DNA of 62,773 bases from Prevotella sp. MGM1 (GTDB taxonomy: Bacteria > Bacteroidota > Bacteroidia > Bacteroidales > Bacteroidaceae): contig NZ_BEWV01000201.1 in assembly GCF_002933775.1 (NCBI RefSeq), positions 1 through 62,773 on the forward strand, given 5' to 3'. Shown piece by piece: positions 46,418 to 55,752 of the stretch. Positions within the stretch are counted from its first letter, which is position 1. The number at the start of each line of letters is the position of its first letter. Position numbers and translations under genes: made by a program. Below the pieces are notes generated by a model. It was not told the DNA's origin, did not search any database, and was given only the letters and a program-made list of their open reading frames with translations.

Positions 46418-46420
46418 TTG

Positions 46421-47599
46421 TCATTGCTTTTTGTTGTTTCGCTTTGGTGGTCCAGGTGCAAAGGGAGAGCGTACATCTTCCTCTGAGTTTATTTCGTCGT
46501 CCTCGGGTTCTTTTATACCTGTGATAATAGTTGTTCCTTGTTTTATTCCTCTTAAAATCTCAGTATTAATGCCATCTGACATTCCTGTTTGTACATTGTG
46601 GGCTTGTAGGTTTTTTCCTTCTAATGTCCACACTTTGCTTTTTCCTTTTATGTCATTTATTTTATAGTCGCCGACAATATCCTTATCAGGTGAAAATTTC
46701 AAAGCTTTATTCTGAACACTCAGTACATTAGGTTTTTCGGCAGTGTATATTGTAACATTGGCGGTGAGTCCGGGTTTCAACTTTAAATCTGCATTTGGCG
46801 CACTTATGACGACTTCATAAGTAACGACATTATTGGTTGTAGTCGCTTCCTGTCGCACTTGGGTTACGCTTCCTTTAAAAATGTCATTAGGATATGCGTC
46901 AACGGTAAAAGTTACGCGCTTACCTTCTTTCACTTCACCAATATCCGCTTCATCAACATCGGCTACCACTCTCATATCGGTCAGGTCTTTTGCTATTTTA
47001 AACAGTTCCGGAGTATTGAAACTTGCTGCGACAGTCTGACCCTCTTCCACGGATTTTGATAATACGATTCCGTCGATAGGTGAGGTAATAGTGGCATATC
47101 CCAGGTTTGTTTGTGCTTTCTGCACCGTTTCTTTTGATGCGGCAACATTCTCCTTCGCTTTTAGATAGCTGAGTTTTGCGTTTTCATAATCTTCCGCGCT
47201 TATAAGTCCTTTTTTATATAATGTGTTGTATCTATTGAAATTTGAAGTCTCATAATTCAATGTACTTTGTGCGCTTGCCAAATTAGCTTTGGATGTATTT
47301 AATTCGCTGATTAGGTTTGTTTTATCCAACTCGGCTATTATTTGTCCTTTTTTGACAACACTGTTATAATCGACATGTAATTTGCTTACAATACCGGAAA
47401 CCTGTGTTCCTACCGTGACAGATGTTACCGGTTCGATAGTACCTGTTGCGGTTATGCTGTTTCTAATTGTTGTTGACGATACAGTTGAAGTTTCAAAGGA
47501 GACCTGTGTCTTTTTATTGTTGCCTGATAACAGCCATGCTGTTGTTACGATTATGATTATGCCTCCTATTCCGAGCCATATTTTACTTATCCTTTTCAT
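46421..47599 (-). CDS. MacA/HlyD-type periplasmic adaptor
   Basis: The protein has one N-terminal membrane helix (IWLGIGGIIIIVTTAWLLSG), split lipoyl motifs (VGTQVSGIVSKLHVDYNSV and ITSPIDGIVLSKSVEEGQTV), a long helical hairpin between them, and a beta-barrel. It connects the MacB-like permease with the TolC-like channel. The ATG at 47599 was preferred because it falls after the tolC stop codon; the frame is open 10 more codons to 47629. The tail is proline- and lysine-rich. Confidence 0.92.
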   Translation of the reverse strand: MKRISKIWLGIGGIIIIVTTAWLLSGNNKKTQVSFETSTVSSTTIRNSITATGTIEPVTSVTVGTQVSGIVSKLHVDYNSVVKKGQIIAELDKTNLISELNTSKANLASAQSTLNYETSNFNRYNTLYKKGLISAEDYENAKLSYLKAKENVAASKETVQKAQTNLGYATITSPIDGIVLSKSVEEGQTVAASFNTPELFKIAKDLTDMRVVADVDEADIGEVKEGKRVTFTVDAYPNDIFKGSVTQVRQEATTTNNVVTYEVVISAPNADLKLKPGLTANVTIYTAEKPNVLSVQNKALKFSPDKDIVGDYKINDIKGKSKVWTLEGKNLQAHNVQTGMSDGINTEILRGIKQGTTIITGIKEPEDDEINSEEDVRSPFAPGPPKRNNKKQ

Positions 47600-47609
47600 A
47601 TTATTTATT

Positions 47610-48953
47610 TTAAATATCAATTTTATCACCTTTATAGAAGTTTAGAAGCTGAATATTTAGAATTGCCATGTATTTGCTTTGTAGCTTGTTGTATCGGGCA
47701 TTTATCAAGTTTGTCTTTCCACTCATCAGTTCTATTATATTCTTCATGCCAAGTTCAAATTGTTCGCTTAGCAGTTCATAGCTAGCCTCCTCACTCCTCA
47801 CATCGTCGATAGCAGCGATAAACTTCTGTTGGTTTGTTGTCGCATCCAACCAATACGAGTCTATGGTATAATAAATCTGTTTTTTCTTGTCTTCTAAATC
47901 TAGCATACTCTCTGCTTGTTCTATCTTGGCTTTACTTATGGCGGTCTTTGTCTTGCGATTATCCGATATAGGGATACTTATTGTTGCTCCTACCGATGCG
48001 TCGAAGTTTGTTTTCAATTGCGTGCCCCAGTTCTTTGATGTCATGGAAGTACTGCTTGTACCACCTCCACCTGTAATGCTTATCGTTGGCATATATCCGG
48101 CTTTGGCTATTGAAAGATTAGTATTGCCAGCCTCTATGGACAATATGCTTTTTCTTATTTCCGGTCTTAGGACTAATGCCGATTCATATATAGATTGCAA
48201 TTGGGGAATGTCTGTCAATGCGTCTTCATCAGATATTTCAGGGGTGTGGATGTCGAAGTCATCGTTTCCCGTCAGTTCCAGCAACTGTTTCAATTGTAAT
48301 TTATAGTTGGCCAAGTTGCTTTCCGCGTTTACTAAAGTATATTTGTCTGATGCGCGTTGAGCGGTTAGTTGTGCCAAGTCTGCTTTAGACATCTTGCCGA
48401 CTTCCACTAATTCCCTGCCTCGTTCCTCATTTTTCACGCTTACAGCATAACTTTGATTAGCAACGGTAATTGCTTCTTTCATATATAGTATTTGTATGTA
48501 TAGCTTAGCTATTTCCTCCTGTATGATGTTGGAATTTGTTTCAGTGTCCAACTCGGCTTGTTCTTCTGTTATTCTGTTCAGTTTGATATTGTTTATATTC
48601 CGGTTCCCATTCCATACAGTCCAATTAAGGTTAAGTCCATAACTTCCATTATAGTATGTTTTCTTTACACTTGTGGCTACCGTTCCGTTTGTGACAGTGC
48701 TTATTCCCATATCAGTCCATGGTCTATATCCCACAGATTGGTTTGTAGACAGGCTGATATTTGGTAATAAATCAGCCTTTGCTTGCTTAAGTCCTTCTGT
48801 AGCCGATTGTTTGGCGAGTTTTGATTTTTTCAGCGTTATGTTGTTTTCCAAGGCATATTGTATACATTCATTCAATGTCCATTGCCTTGATGGCTGAGAT
48901 TTGATACCGATTGAAATCAGTATTAATGCCGTTAGAATAAATCCTTTTTTCAT
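47610..48953 (-). CDS. TolC-family outer-membrane efflux protein
   Basis: A signal peptide (GFILTALILISIGIKSQ) precedes two outer-membrane efflux protein repeats with long coiled helices (YALENNITLKKSKLAKQSA; IAKAGYMPTISITGGGG). It is the outer-membrane duct of the operon and its first gene. The promoter -7 box TAACTTTG is the complement of 48985-48992. The start at 48953 (MKKGF) is preferred over 48962 because of the signal peptide. Confidence 0.92.
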   Translation of the reverse strand: MKKGFILTALILISIGIKSQPSRQWTLNECIQYALENNITLKKSKLAKQSATEGLKQAKADLLPNISLSTNQSVGYRPWTDMGISTVTNGTVATSVKKTYYNGSYGLNLNWTVWNGNRNINNIKLNRITEEQAELDTETNSNIIQEEIAKLYIQILYMKEAITVANQSYAVSVKNEERGRELVEVGKMSKADLAQLTAQRASDKYTLVNAESNLANYKLQLKQLLELTGNDDFDIHTPEISDEDALTDIPQLQSIYESALVLRPEIRKSILSIEAGNTNLSIAKAGYMPTISITGGGGTSSTSMTSKNWGTQLKTNFDASVGATISIPISDNRKTKTAISKAKIEQAESMLDLEDKKKQIYYTIDSYWLDATTNQQKFIAAIDDVRSEEASYELLSEQFELGMKNIIELMSGKTNLINARYNKLQSKYMAILNIQLLNFYKGDKIDI

Positions 48954-49048
48954 TAGCTGCATATTATTAATATATTTTCTGTGACAAAGTTATCAATAAT
49001 ATATCAAATGTAAAAATAAAATATATCAATACTGTGAATTAATAGAAT

Positions 49049-49084
49049 AAAGGCATCGAATATCCGATTATATTCGATGCCTTT
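49049..49084. terminator. Terminator between ribE and the efflux operon
   Basis: AAAGGCATCGAATA (49049-49062) pairs perfectly with TATTCGATGCCTTT (49071-49084). It lies 20 bases past the ribE stop codon, ahead of the tolC promoter. Confidence 0.85.
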
Positions 49085-49103
49085 AACATTTGTCTACATA
49101 TAA

Positions 49104-49703
49104 TTAAAATTGCTGTAATCGTGCGATGTATTTACCTATAATGTCAAATTCCAGATTAACGGTTGTTCCTACTTGGATGTCGCAAAAGTTGGTATGCTCA
49201 AATGTATATGGGATTATTGCAACTCTGAAAGAATTTAACGTGGAGTCACATACGGTTAGTGAAACTCCGTTGACGGTTATGCTGCCTTTTTCAACAGTGA
49301 GATATCCCTGACGTACCATTTCTTTATTCTCTTTATATTCAAAAGTGAAATATTTGCTACCATTGGCATCTTCAATTGCCGTACAGACTGCAGTCTCGTC
49401 AACATGACCTTGCACAATGTGGCCGTCCAGCCTGCCGTTCATCATCATTGAGCGTTCCACATTCACCTTATCACCGACAGTTAACAATCCCAAATTGCTG
49501 CGTTCGAGTGTCTCTTTCATGGCCGTAACAGTATACGTATCATCGACAATGTTGACAACCGTAAGACAAACTCCGTTATGCGCTACGCTTTGGTCTATTT
49601 TCAATTCTTTTGTGAATGAGCATTTCAGAGTGAAATCGATATTCTCCCTATCTCTGTTAATCTCTACTACGGTGGCAAACTCTTCTATAATTCCGGAAAA
49701 CAT
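49104..49703 (-). CDS. ribE: Riboflavin synthase, alpha chain
   Basis: The 199-residue protein starts MFSGIIEEFATV and contains two lumazine-binding repeats, each with the pattern CLTVV or VSLTV and a G-D-x-V-N-V-E segment (GDKVNVERSMMMNGRLDGHIV). It converts two 6,7-dimethyl-8-ribityllumazine molecules into riboflavin. The ATG at 49703 is fixed by the family start; the frame is open 30 codons further. The likely -7 box TACCTTTG is the complement of 49950-49957, leaving a leader of about 240 bases. No FMN riboswitch pattern was recognised. Confidence 0.96.
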   Translation of the reverse strand: MFSGIIEEFATVVEINRDRENIDFTLKCSFTKELKIDQSVAHNGVCLTVVNIVDDTYTVTAMKETLERSNLGLLTVGDKVNVERSMMMNGRLDGHIVQGHVDETAVCTAIEDANGSKYFTFEYKENKEMVRQGYLTVEKGSITVNGVSLTVCDSTLNSFRVAIIPYTFEHTNFCDIQVGTTVNLEFDIIGKYIARLQQF

Positions 49704-49949
49704 TCTGATAATATGATTATTGGGTTTAAATAAAAAAGGACGTATCGATGATGTGATGAAAACTCCTGTAAAATAAGGTTTGAGAACTCTCACTGACTTT
49801 GTAATCCACCGGCATCATACAATGCAACTCCGTTTATAATATAAGAGATGTGGCCCGCCATTGACAGGAGTATATTCTCGGTTTTCAATTTAATTGATGA
49901 GTATCCCAATCTAATCGATACGTCCTGTTCTTTCTCCTTTTCGTCATGC
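49704..49949 (-). other. Long ribE leader with an unexplained open frame
   Basis: Between the predicted ribE promoter and the ribE start, one minus-strand frame stays open for about 52 codons (from near 49946 to a stop near 49790, containing VSIRLGYSSIKLKTENILL). It has no ATG in its first half. It may be a decayed gene end or chance. No riboswitch fold was recognised. Confidence 0.3.
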
Positions 49950-50133
49950 AAAGGTACTTATTAAATTTTATATGGCAAAGTGTTTAACTCTTTTTTATTT
50001 ATATTCAAATTGCCGATGAATTCTACAACTAGGAATAAAAAGAATGGCAGTAAACTAAGAATTAATAAAGATATTCCGTTATTTATAGGAAAAGTTGTAC
50101 TTTTGCAGTTGTTTTTATAACATCTATTGTTTT

Positions 50134-50994
50134 ATGTTTGGAAAGAAGAAAAGATGGCATATAATCCGTGAACATGGCATCACTGAAATGGATAAAAAAG
50201 TGATGTATTGGGAGAATAAAGGGAAATTGGTGCCTACGCGTGAATTAATAAAAACTCCGGAACAGATAGAGGGTATTCGTAAGAGTGGCGTTATCAATAC
50301 AGGTGTATTGGATGAGGTCGCAAAGCATATTCATGCAGGAATGACCACTCTTGAAATAGATAAGATATGCCATGACTACTGTATTTCTCATGGTGGAACG
50401 CCTGCATGTCTTGATTATGAGGGATTTCCCAGAAGTGTATGCACCAGCATAAACGAGGTCGTGTGTCATGGTATTCCGAAAGAGGAAGATGTATTGCAGG
50501 AAGGGGATATTGTGAATGTTGATTTCACGACTATACTCGACGGATATTATGCAGATGCATCACGTATGTTCATAATAGGTAAGACAACTCCTGAAAAAGA
50601 ACAACTTGTAAGGGTGGCAAAAGAATGTCTCGAGATTGGAGCAGAGGCTGCCAAACCATATTGTTTTGTCGGAGACATTGGGCATGCGATACAAAAGCAT
50701 GCCGACAAGTATAATTATGGAGTTGTACGTGATCTTTGCGGTCATGGGGTGGGGCTTTCATTTCATGAAGAACCGGAAGTGTCTCATTATGGATATCGTG
50801 GAACCGGCATGCTTTTGGTTCCAGGAATGGTATTTACCATTGAACCTATGATAAACATGGGGACATGGAAGGTATATATAGACGCTGATGATAAGTATGG
50901 ATGGGAAGTGATTACAGGAGACGAAAAGCCAAGTGCACAATGGGAACATACATTCCTGATGACGGAACATGGTGTTGAGATTTTGACCAGATAA
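50134..50994 (+). CDS. map: Methionine aminopeptidase, type I
   Basis: The protein (about 286 residues from 50134) has the five metal ligands of the pita-bread fold: Asp in NVDFTTILDGYYADASR (two), His in GHGVGLSFHEEPE, Glu in FTIEPMIN and Glu in WEHTFLM. It removes the initiator Met from new proteins. A short basic N-terminal extension (FGKKKRWHIIREHG) precedes the core and may bind the ribosome. The -7 box TACTTTTG (50098-50105) excludes the upstream start at 50095. It is followed by tsaD after 3 bases. Confidence 0.96.
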   Translation: MFGKKKRWHIIREHGITEMDKKVMYWENKGKLVPTRELIKTPEQIEGIRKSGVINTGVLDEVAKHIHAGMTTLEIDKICHDYCISHGGTPACLDYEGFPRSVCTSINEVVCHGIPKEEDVLQEGDIVNVDFTTILDGYYADASRMFIIGKTTPEKEQLVRVAKECLEIGAEAAKPYCFVGDIGHAIQKHADKYNYGVVRDLCGHGVGLSFHEEPEVSHYGYRGTGMLLVPGMVFTIEPMINMGTWKVYIDADDKYGWEVITGDEKPSAQWEHTFLMTEHGVEILTR

Positions 50995-50997
50995 ACT

Positions 50998-52032
50998 ATG
51001 GCTGAGAATAAAAGTATATATATATTAGGTATAGAGAGCAGTTGTGACGACACCTCGGCGGCAGTGTTACGTGATGGAGTGTTATTGAGCAATATCACTG
51101 CAAGTCAGGATGTTCATCGTGCCTATGGAGGGGTGGTGCCGGAACTGGCATCAAGGGCACATCAGCAGAATGTGGTTCCAGTGGTTGACCAGGCTATCAG
51201 GCGTGCCGGAATAACGAAAGAACAGTTGTCGGCTATTGCTTTTACGCGCGGCCCAGGTTTGATGGGCTCTCTGCTTGTAGGTGTGAGTTTTGCAAAGGGG
51301 TTGGCAAGGTCTCTTGGTATTCCCATGATAGACGTAAATCACCTTCAAGGTCACGTCATGGCCCATTTCATTAAAGAAACGGATGATGACAAATCGGCTC
51401 CCCCAATGCCATTTCTTTGTTTATTGGTGAGTGGGGGCAATTCTCAGATAGTCAAGATTTCAGCATATAATGAAATGGAGGTTCTAGGACAGACCATAGA
51501 TGACGCGGCTGGTGAGGCGATAGACAAATGTTCGAAAGTGATGGGACTCGGGTATCCTGGCGGTCCTATAATAGATAAGCTTGCCCGTCAAGGTAATCCA
51601 TATGCCTATAAGTTTGCAGAGCCGCAGATACCTGGGTTGGATTATAGTTTCAGTGGATTGAAGACATCTTTTCTTTATTCTCTTCGCGATTGGGTGACCG
51701 ACGAGCCGGATTTTATCGAGAAGCATAAAGAGGATATAGCAGCAAGTCTGGAATATACCATTGTGGATATTCTGATGAAAAAAATACGTAAAGCCGTGAA
51801 ACAAACGGGAATAAAACATGTTGCCGTGGCGGGAGGAGTAAGTGCGAATAACGGTTTGAGGGCGGCTTTCCGTGAGCATGCCGATAAGTATGGATGGACT
51901 ATTTACATACCGAAATTCAGTTATACAACAGACAATGCGGCTATGATTGGAATTACAGGCTATTTTAAGTATAAAGACGGAGACTTCTGCTCGATAGATA
52001 AGCCCGCCTTTTCAAAAGTTACGTTTAAATAA
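50998..52032 (+). CDS. tsaD: tRNA N6-threonylcarbamoyladenosine transferase TsaD
   Basis: The 344-residue ASKHA-fold protein has the N-terminal ILGIESSCDDTSAAVL and the metal-binding HxxxH in HLQGHVMAHF. Nucleotide loops LLVSGGNSQIV, AGEAIDKCSKVMGLGYPGGP and AGGVSANNGLR follow. With TsaB and TsaE it installs t6A37 in ANN-decoding tRNAs. It lies in a rightward run with map and cinA. Confidence 0.97.
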   Translation: MAENKSIYILGIESSCDDTSAAVLRDGVLLSNITASQDVHRAYGGVVPELASRAHQQNVVPVVDQAIRRAGITKEQLSAIAFTRGPGLMGSLLVGVSFAKGLARSLGIPMIDVNHLQGHVMAHFIKETDDDKSAPPMPFLCLLVSGGNSQIVKISAYNEMEVLGQTIDDAAGEAIDKCSKVMGLGYPGGPIIDKLARQGNPYAYKFAEPQIPGLDYSFSGLKTSFLYSLRDWVTDEPDFIEKHKEDIAASLEYTIVDILMKKIRKAVKQTGIKHVAVAGGVSANNGLRAAFREHADKYGWTIYIPKFSYTTDNAAMIGITGYFKYKDGDFCSIDKPAFSKVTFK

Positions 52033-52039
52033 CAATACA

Positions 52040-52558
52040 ATGGATTTTGAAAGTAAAATAATAAGCAGGGAGGTTAGTCAACTGCTTTGGGAAAAAGAAA
52101 AAACAGTGGGAACGGCCGAGAGTTGCACCGGAGGACGTATTGCCGAGGCAATAATATCAGTGCCCGGTGCTTCAAAGTATTTCAAGGGTGGCATTATATC
52201 ATACACAAATGAAGTTAAAGAGCATTTATTAGCAGTCTCTCATGAGTTAATAGAAGAAAAAACGGCTGTTTGTGAGGAAGTTGCGGTTGCTATGGTGAAA
52301 GGTGCATGTGCTACATTGGCAACCGATTATGCAATTGCAGCGACAGGAATCGCAGGTCCGACCGGTGGTTCTAAGGATGTTCCGGTTGGTACGATTTGGA
52401 TTGCTTGCGGCACACCGCAAATCGTAAAGACATTCAAAGTAGAGGAAGATCATGGTCGTGATATAAATCTTGCCATTGCGACAAGTAAGGCAATGTCCAT
52501 GTTTTGGGAATTCCTTAAAGAGGAAGGAGAAGATATTGAGGCAGAGGAAACCAAATAA
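52040..52558 (+). CDS. CinA C-terminal domain protein (NMN amidase-like)
   Basis: The 172-residue protein consists of the CinA C-terminal domain alone: GTAESCTGGRIAEAI, FKGGIISYTNEVK, and AIAATGIAGPTGGSKDVPVGT. This domain deamidates nicotinamide mononucleotide in NAD recycling. The N-terminal MoCF-like domain of full-length CinA is absent. It follows tsaD by 7 bases. Confidence 0.92.
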   Translation: MDFESKIISREVSQLLWEKEKTVGTAESCTGGRIAEAIISVPGASKYFKGGIISYTNEVKEHLLAVSHELIEEKTAVCEEVAVAMVKGACATLATDYAIAATGIAGPTGGSKDVPVGTIWIACGTPQIVKTFKVEEDHGRDINLAIATSKAMSMFWEFLKEEGEDIEAEETK

Positions 52559-52619
52559 TAGTCAACAAGTTGGCTTGAATATAAATATTTCTTAAAATAT
52601 ATATTCTTTAATACAAAAG

Positions 52620-52651
52620 TTTGGCTTTTCTGAAAAAAAATGCTAACTTTG
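52620..52651 (+). promoter_or_regulatory. Promoter of rpmB-rpmG-DUF4295
   Basis: TTTG (52620-52623), a 20-base spacer and TAACTTTG (52644-52651) match both boxes. The leader to rpmB is about 45 bases. Confidence 0.75.
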
Positions 52652-52701
52652 CACCCTGTTTGGAATAAGTTACAAAAAAGGAAACAAAAAATTAGATAGA
52701 A

Positions 52702-52965
52702 ATGTCGAAAGTTTGCCAGATTACAGGAAAGAAGGCACAGATAGGTTGTAATGTGTCTCACTCAAAGCATCGTACAAAGCGCAGTTTTGATGTAAACCTT
52801 TTCAGCAAGAAATTCTACTATGTGGAGGAGGAATGCTGGATTAGCTTGAAAGTAAGTGCTGCAGGTTTGCGCTTAATTAATAAAGTAGGTCTTGACGCTG
52901 CGTTGAAGCAGGCTGTTGCCAAAGGATTCTGCGAGTGGAAAGATATTAAAGTAATAGGAGATTAA
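52702..52965 (+). CDS. rpmB: 50S ribosomal protein L28
   Basis: The 87-residue protein starts [20 protein letters not shown] and has the [18 protein letters not shown] core of Bacteroidetes L28. It is the first gene of the rpmB-rpmG-DUF4295 operon; rpmG starts 4 bases after its stop. Confidence 0.97.
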   Translation: MSKVCQITGKKAQIGCNVSHSKHRTKRSFDVNLFSKKFYYVEEECWISLKVSAAGLRLINKVGLDAALKQAVAKGFCEWKDIKVIGD

Positions 52966-52969
52966 TACC

Positions 52970-53158
52970 ATGGCAAAGAAAGCTAAAGGCAATAGAGTGC
53001 AGGTTATTCTTGAATGCACTGAGATAAAGAACAGTGGTATGCCGGGTACAAGCCGTTACGTAACCACAAAGAATCGCAAGAATACTCCGGAGCGTATGGA
53101 ATTGATGAAGTACAATCCTATCTTGAAGAAGATGACACTCCACAAGGAGATTAAATAA
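52970..53158 (+). CDS. rpmG: 50S ribosomal protein L33
   Basis: The 62-residue protein contains [37 protein letters not shown] and the LHKEIK end. It lacks most of the Cys residues of the zinc-binding form, so it is the zinc-independent type. Confidence 0.96.
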   Translation: MAKKAKGNRVQVILECTEIKNSGMPGTSRYVTTKNRKNTPERMELMKYNPILKKMTLHKEIK

Positions 53159-53178
53159 TTTAAATAAGCACTTAAAAC

Positions 53179-53337
53179 ATGGCAAAGAAAACCGTCGCAA
53201 CCCTCCATGAAGGCTCAAAGGATGGTCGCGCTTACACAAAAGTTATTAAGATGGTAAAAAGCCCGAAGACAGGTGCTTACATCTTTGATGAGCGAATGGT
53301 TCCCAACGAAGCTGTAAAAGACTTCTTCAAGAACTGA
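53179..53337 (+). CDS. DUF4295 small basic protein
   Basis: A 52-codon gene starts MAKKTVATLHEGSKDGRAY and ends AVKDFFKN. This DUF4295 family is found in Bacteroidetes directly after rpmG and is suspected to be a ribosome-associated protein. That role is inferred from context and charge; no function is established here. It lies 20 bases after rpmG and is closed by the terminator at 53358-53396. Confidence 0.9.
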   Translation: MAKKTVATLHEGSKDGRAYTKVIKMVKSPKTGAYIFDERMVPNEAVKDFFKN

Positions 53338-53357
53338 TTTTATTTATAGGATATATA

Positions 53358-53396
53358 AAAAACGGGGTTATGAATCATTCTCATAACCCCGTTTTT
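53358..53396 (+). terminator. Terminator of the rpmB operon
   Basis: AAAAACGGGGTTATGA (53358-53373) pairs perfectly with TCATAACCCCGTTTTT (53381-53396), a strong GC-cored hairpin with a T tail. Confidence 0.92.
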
Positions 53397-53452
53397 ATTA
53401 TCTTTTTTTATTGTAGAAAAATATAAAAACTAGTTTGTTTTAAGTTATTGTA

Positions 53453-54109
53453 TTATAGTTCAATATTATTTATATATGGATTCATTGCGATTTCTTCTCC
53501 GATTGTCGTTTTAGGGCCATGACCAGGCAATATGACAGTGTCTTTGGGTAATACTTTTGATATTTTCATCAGACTGTCTTGTATGTCCGAATAGCTACCA
53601 AAGTCGAAGTCAGTGCGTCCTATGCTCATACGAAATAAAGTATCTCCTGAAAATGCGATATTTTCATCCTCGCAATAGTAAAAAACAGAACCGGGAGTAT
53701 GGCCTGGGGTCGGTATGATTGTTAGTTTGTGGGAACCGAAAGATATGTTGTCATCGTCTTTTAAATATTTGCCTACCGAAGGAAAGTCATAATTCAAGCG
53801 ATAGTTGCAGAAACTCATGGCCTGTTCTTTCAGGCTGTTCATAAGACATTCGTCTTTATAATATACTTCCGGTTGAATTCCCAAATACTCAAATATGGTG
53901 TTATTACCAAAGTTGTGGTCTATATGCGCATGGGTGGCAAGCAGATGCTTTATGGTTATTTTGTTATTTGTGATATAATCAATGATTGCCTTACGCTCTT
54001 CTTTAGAAAACGTACCACAATCAATAATGACACCATCTTTGGTTTCATCACTTACTACATAACTGTTTTCCTGAAAAGGATTACATACAAATCTTTCTAT
54101 ATTCAACAT
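53453..54109 (-). CDS. MBL-fold metallohydrolase, glyoxalase II-like
   Basis: The 218-residue protein has the metallo-beta-lactamase zinc motif in LATHAHIDHNFG, a downstream His in TPGHTPGSVFYY, Asp in AFSGDTLF and a last His in ILPGHGP. It probably hydrolyses a thioester such as S-lactoyl derivatives or a related substrate; Bacteroidetes lack glutathione in general, so the substrate is open. It appears monocistronic. Confidence 0.88.
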   Translation of the reverse strand: MLNIERFVCNPFQENSYVVSDETKDGVIIDCGTFSKEERKAIIDYITNNKITIKHLLATHAHIDHNFGNNTIFEYLGIQPEVYYKDECLMNSLKEQAMSFCNYRLNYDFPSVGKYLKDDDNISFGSHKLTIIPTPGHTPGSVFYYCEDENIAFSGDTLFRMSIGRTDFDFGSYSDIQDSLMKISKVLPKDTVILPGHGPKTTIGEEIAMNPYINNIEL

Positions 54110-54219
54110 TCTGATTTATTATTATATTGATATTTATAGATAATAGTTATATTTAAAGTAAGAATTTATACTTTATCATGGTTTTAAGAAGGCTGATACC
54201 AATGCTAAATAGCATGAAT

Positions 54220-54840
54220 TCATATAGGCAGATAAACAACATATTTGCCTTTGAACCATTCTTCGGTGAACCAATCTACAATTTCAGTAGTTTCCACAAT
54301 GTTTTTATATGGACGCAATTCCTCTTGCAATTCACCTCCTTTAAGGCTGATTATTCCATTCGGAATGGCGTTTTTATTTATCCTTGATATATTTTTATGC
54401 ATTATTTTTGTCAGATCGGATAGGGGCATTACCGCACGACTGACAATGAAATCATATTTATTTCTTTCATCTTCACCTCTCAAATGCTCTGGAAAGCAGT
54501 TCTTAAGCCCGATACTTCTTACTATTTCAGTCGCCACACGGATTTTCTTTCCAGTTCCGTCAATTAGCTTGAACCTACATTCAGGGAACATGATAGCCAG
54601 TGGAATGCCAGGAAATCCCCCTCCGGTTCCAAAGTCAAGGACATTTGTTCCTGGTTTAAATGTGATGTATTTGGCAATGGCAAGTGAATGAAGGACATGA
54701 TGCTCATACAGATTTTCGATGTCCTTACGGGATATTACATTGATTTTCGTATTCCAATCAAAATACAAATCATAAAGAGCCTCGAATTGTTCTATCTGTC
54801 TTTCTGTTATATTCGGAAAGTATTTAAGTAGTTGTTTCAT
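54220..54840 (-). CDS. rsmG: 16S rRNA (guanine(527)-N7)-methyltransferase RsmG
   Basis: The 206-residue SAM-dependent enzyme has DLYFDWNTKINVISRKD near the N-terminus, the SAM loop VLDFGTGGGFPGIPLAI and VSRAVMPLSDL. It methylates G527 of 16S rRNA; loss gives low-level streptomycin resistance in other bacteria. It begins 2 bases after the lipoprotein gene upstream. Confidence 0.95.
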   Translation of the reverse strand: MKQLLKYFPNITERQIEQFEALYDLYFDWNTKINVISRKDIENLYEHHVLHSLAIAKYITFKPGTNVLDFGTGGGFPGIPLAIMFPECRFKLIDGTGKKIRVATEIVRSIGLKNCFPEHLRGEDERNKYDFIVSRAVMPLSDLTKIMHKNISRINKNAIPNGIISLKGGELQEELRPYKNIVETTEIVDWFTEEWFKGKYVVYLPI

Positions 54841-54842
54841 TA

Positions 54843-55634
54843 TTATTTCTTTAATAAATCATTAATATCTGAATATGGTATGTCTAATTCTGTAATGCCA
54901 TTTGAATATGGGGCTATTTCATATACATTATATATGAATGTGATTGAATGTTCTTTCATAATGAAATTGTCAGATGGAAAAATATCTGTTGTGCACAAAT
55001 ACCCTTTGTTTTGCAATTCAAGAATACCAGTGGCTTCGGTCTTTTGTTCAAGTGCATTAAACAAAATGTCGTTAAGTCGCCTTTCAAATCCGGGTACAAA
55101 TATGTCTTTCAGATATATATTTTTTCCTGTACTAACATCAAAATTCATGGAAAAGATCTGCTTTATACCATGTGCTCCGCCCTCATAGAAATTTAATGTT
55201 GCTATATATGCTGTATAATCATCGTGTTCTTGTATTATTTCTGTTGATATGGAGTATCTGTATTCATACCATTTATGTTTGGATTTATCGTTTTTATCAT
55301 GCTTATAAAGTGGAGCCAAGGTTTTAATATACCCTTTACAATATTGACAAATAAAAGAATCCACTGCTTGTTCCATCGGAACGTTGCTGATATCCAAAAG
55401 CCTTTTTGATATTGTGTTATTTATATTTGTACCTCTGTTGCTATTGTCTTTAATGTAATGAACGGAAAGCTTGACGTTGCATGATGGTGCATTTGGACTT
55501 TGGTCAATATATAAAGTCTTGTTTTTATTTATTTTTTGAAAATCAAGCAGTTTTTCGTTTTCAATGCCGGAGGAACATGAACACAATATAAATAATAAAA
55601 CGATAACTGATGTTATGGTACAATTTGGTTTCAT
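54843..55634 (-). CDS. DUF3298/DUF4163 lipoprotein (RsiV-like extracellular fold)
   Basis: A lipoprotein signal (IVLLFILCSC) precedes a DUF4163-like domain (residues 40-130, VSIHYIKD-type strand) and a C-terminal DUF3298 domain with NFYEGGAHGIKQI and FDVSTGKNIYLKDIF. The same pair forms the lysozyme-sensing part of Bacillus RsiV, but no membrane anchor or anti-sigma segment is present here. Function is unknown. It precedes rsmG by 2 bases. Confidence 0.8.
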   Translation of the reverse strand: MKPNCTITSVIVLLFILCSCSSGIENEKLLDFQKINKNKTLYIDQSPNAPSCNVKLSVHYIKDNSNRGTNINNTISKRLLDISNVPMEQAVDSFICQYCKGYIKTLAPLYKHDKNDKSKHKWYEYRYSISTEIIQEHDDYTAYIATLNFYEGGAHGIKQIFSMNFDVSTGKNIYLKDIFVPGFERRLNDILFNALEQKTEATGILELQNKGYLCTTDIFPSDNFIMKEHSITFIYNVYEIAPYSNGITELDIPYSDINDLLKK

Positions 55635-55752
55635 AAAAACTGGATGAGAATATTAAATGCAAATATAGTACAAATACAACTAAATACAAAATAAAATATG
55701 AGTTATTATAATAAAAATAACTAACTTTGCAGACCTAAAAAACAATAAGTAA

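Noticed and set aside
49704..49957. FMN riboswitch in front of ribE
   Set aside because: The conserved RFN elements could not be placed; only a weak GCCGGTGGATTAC-like stretch is present without the rest of the fold.
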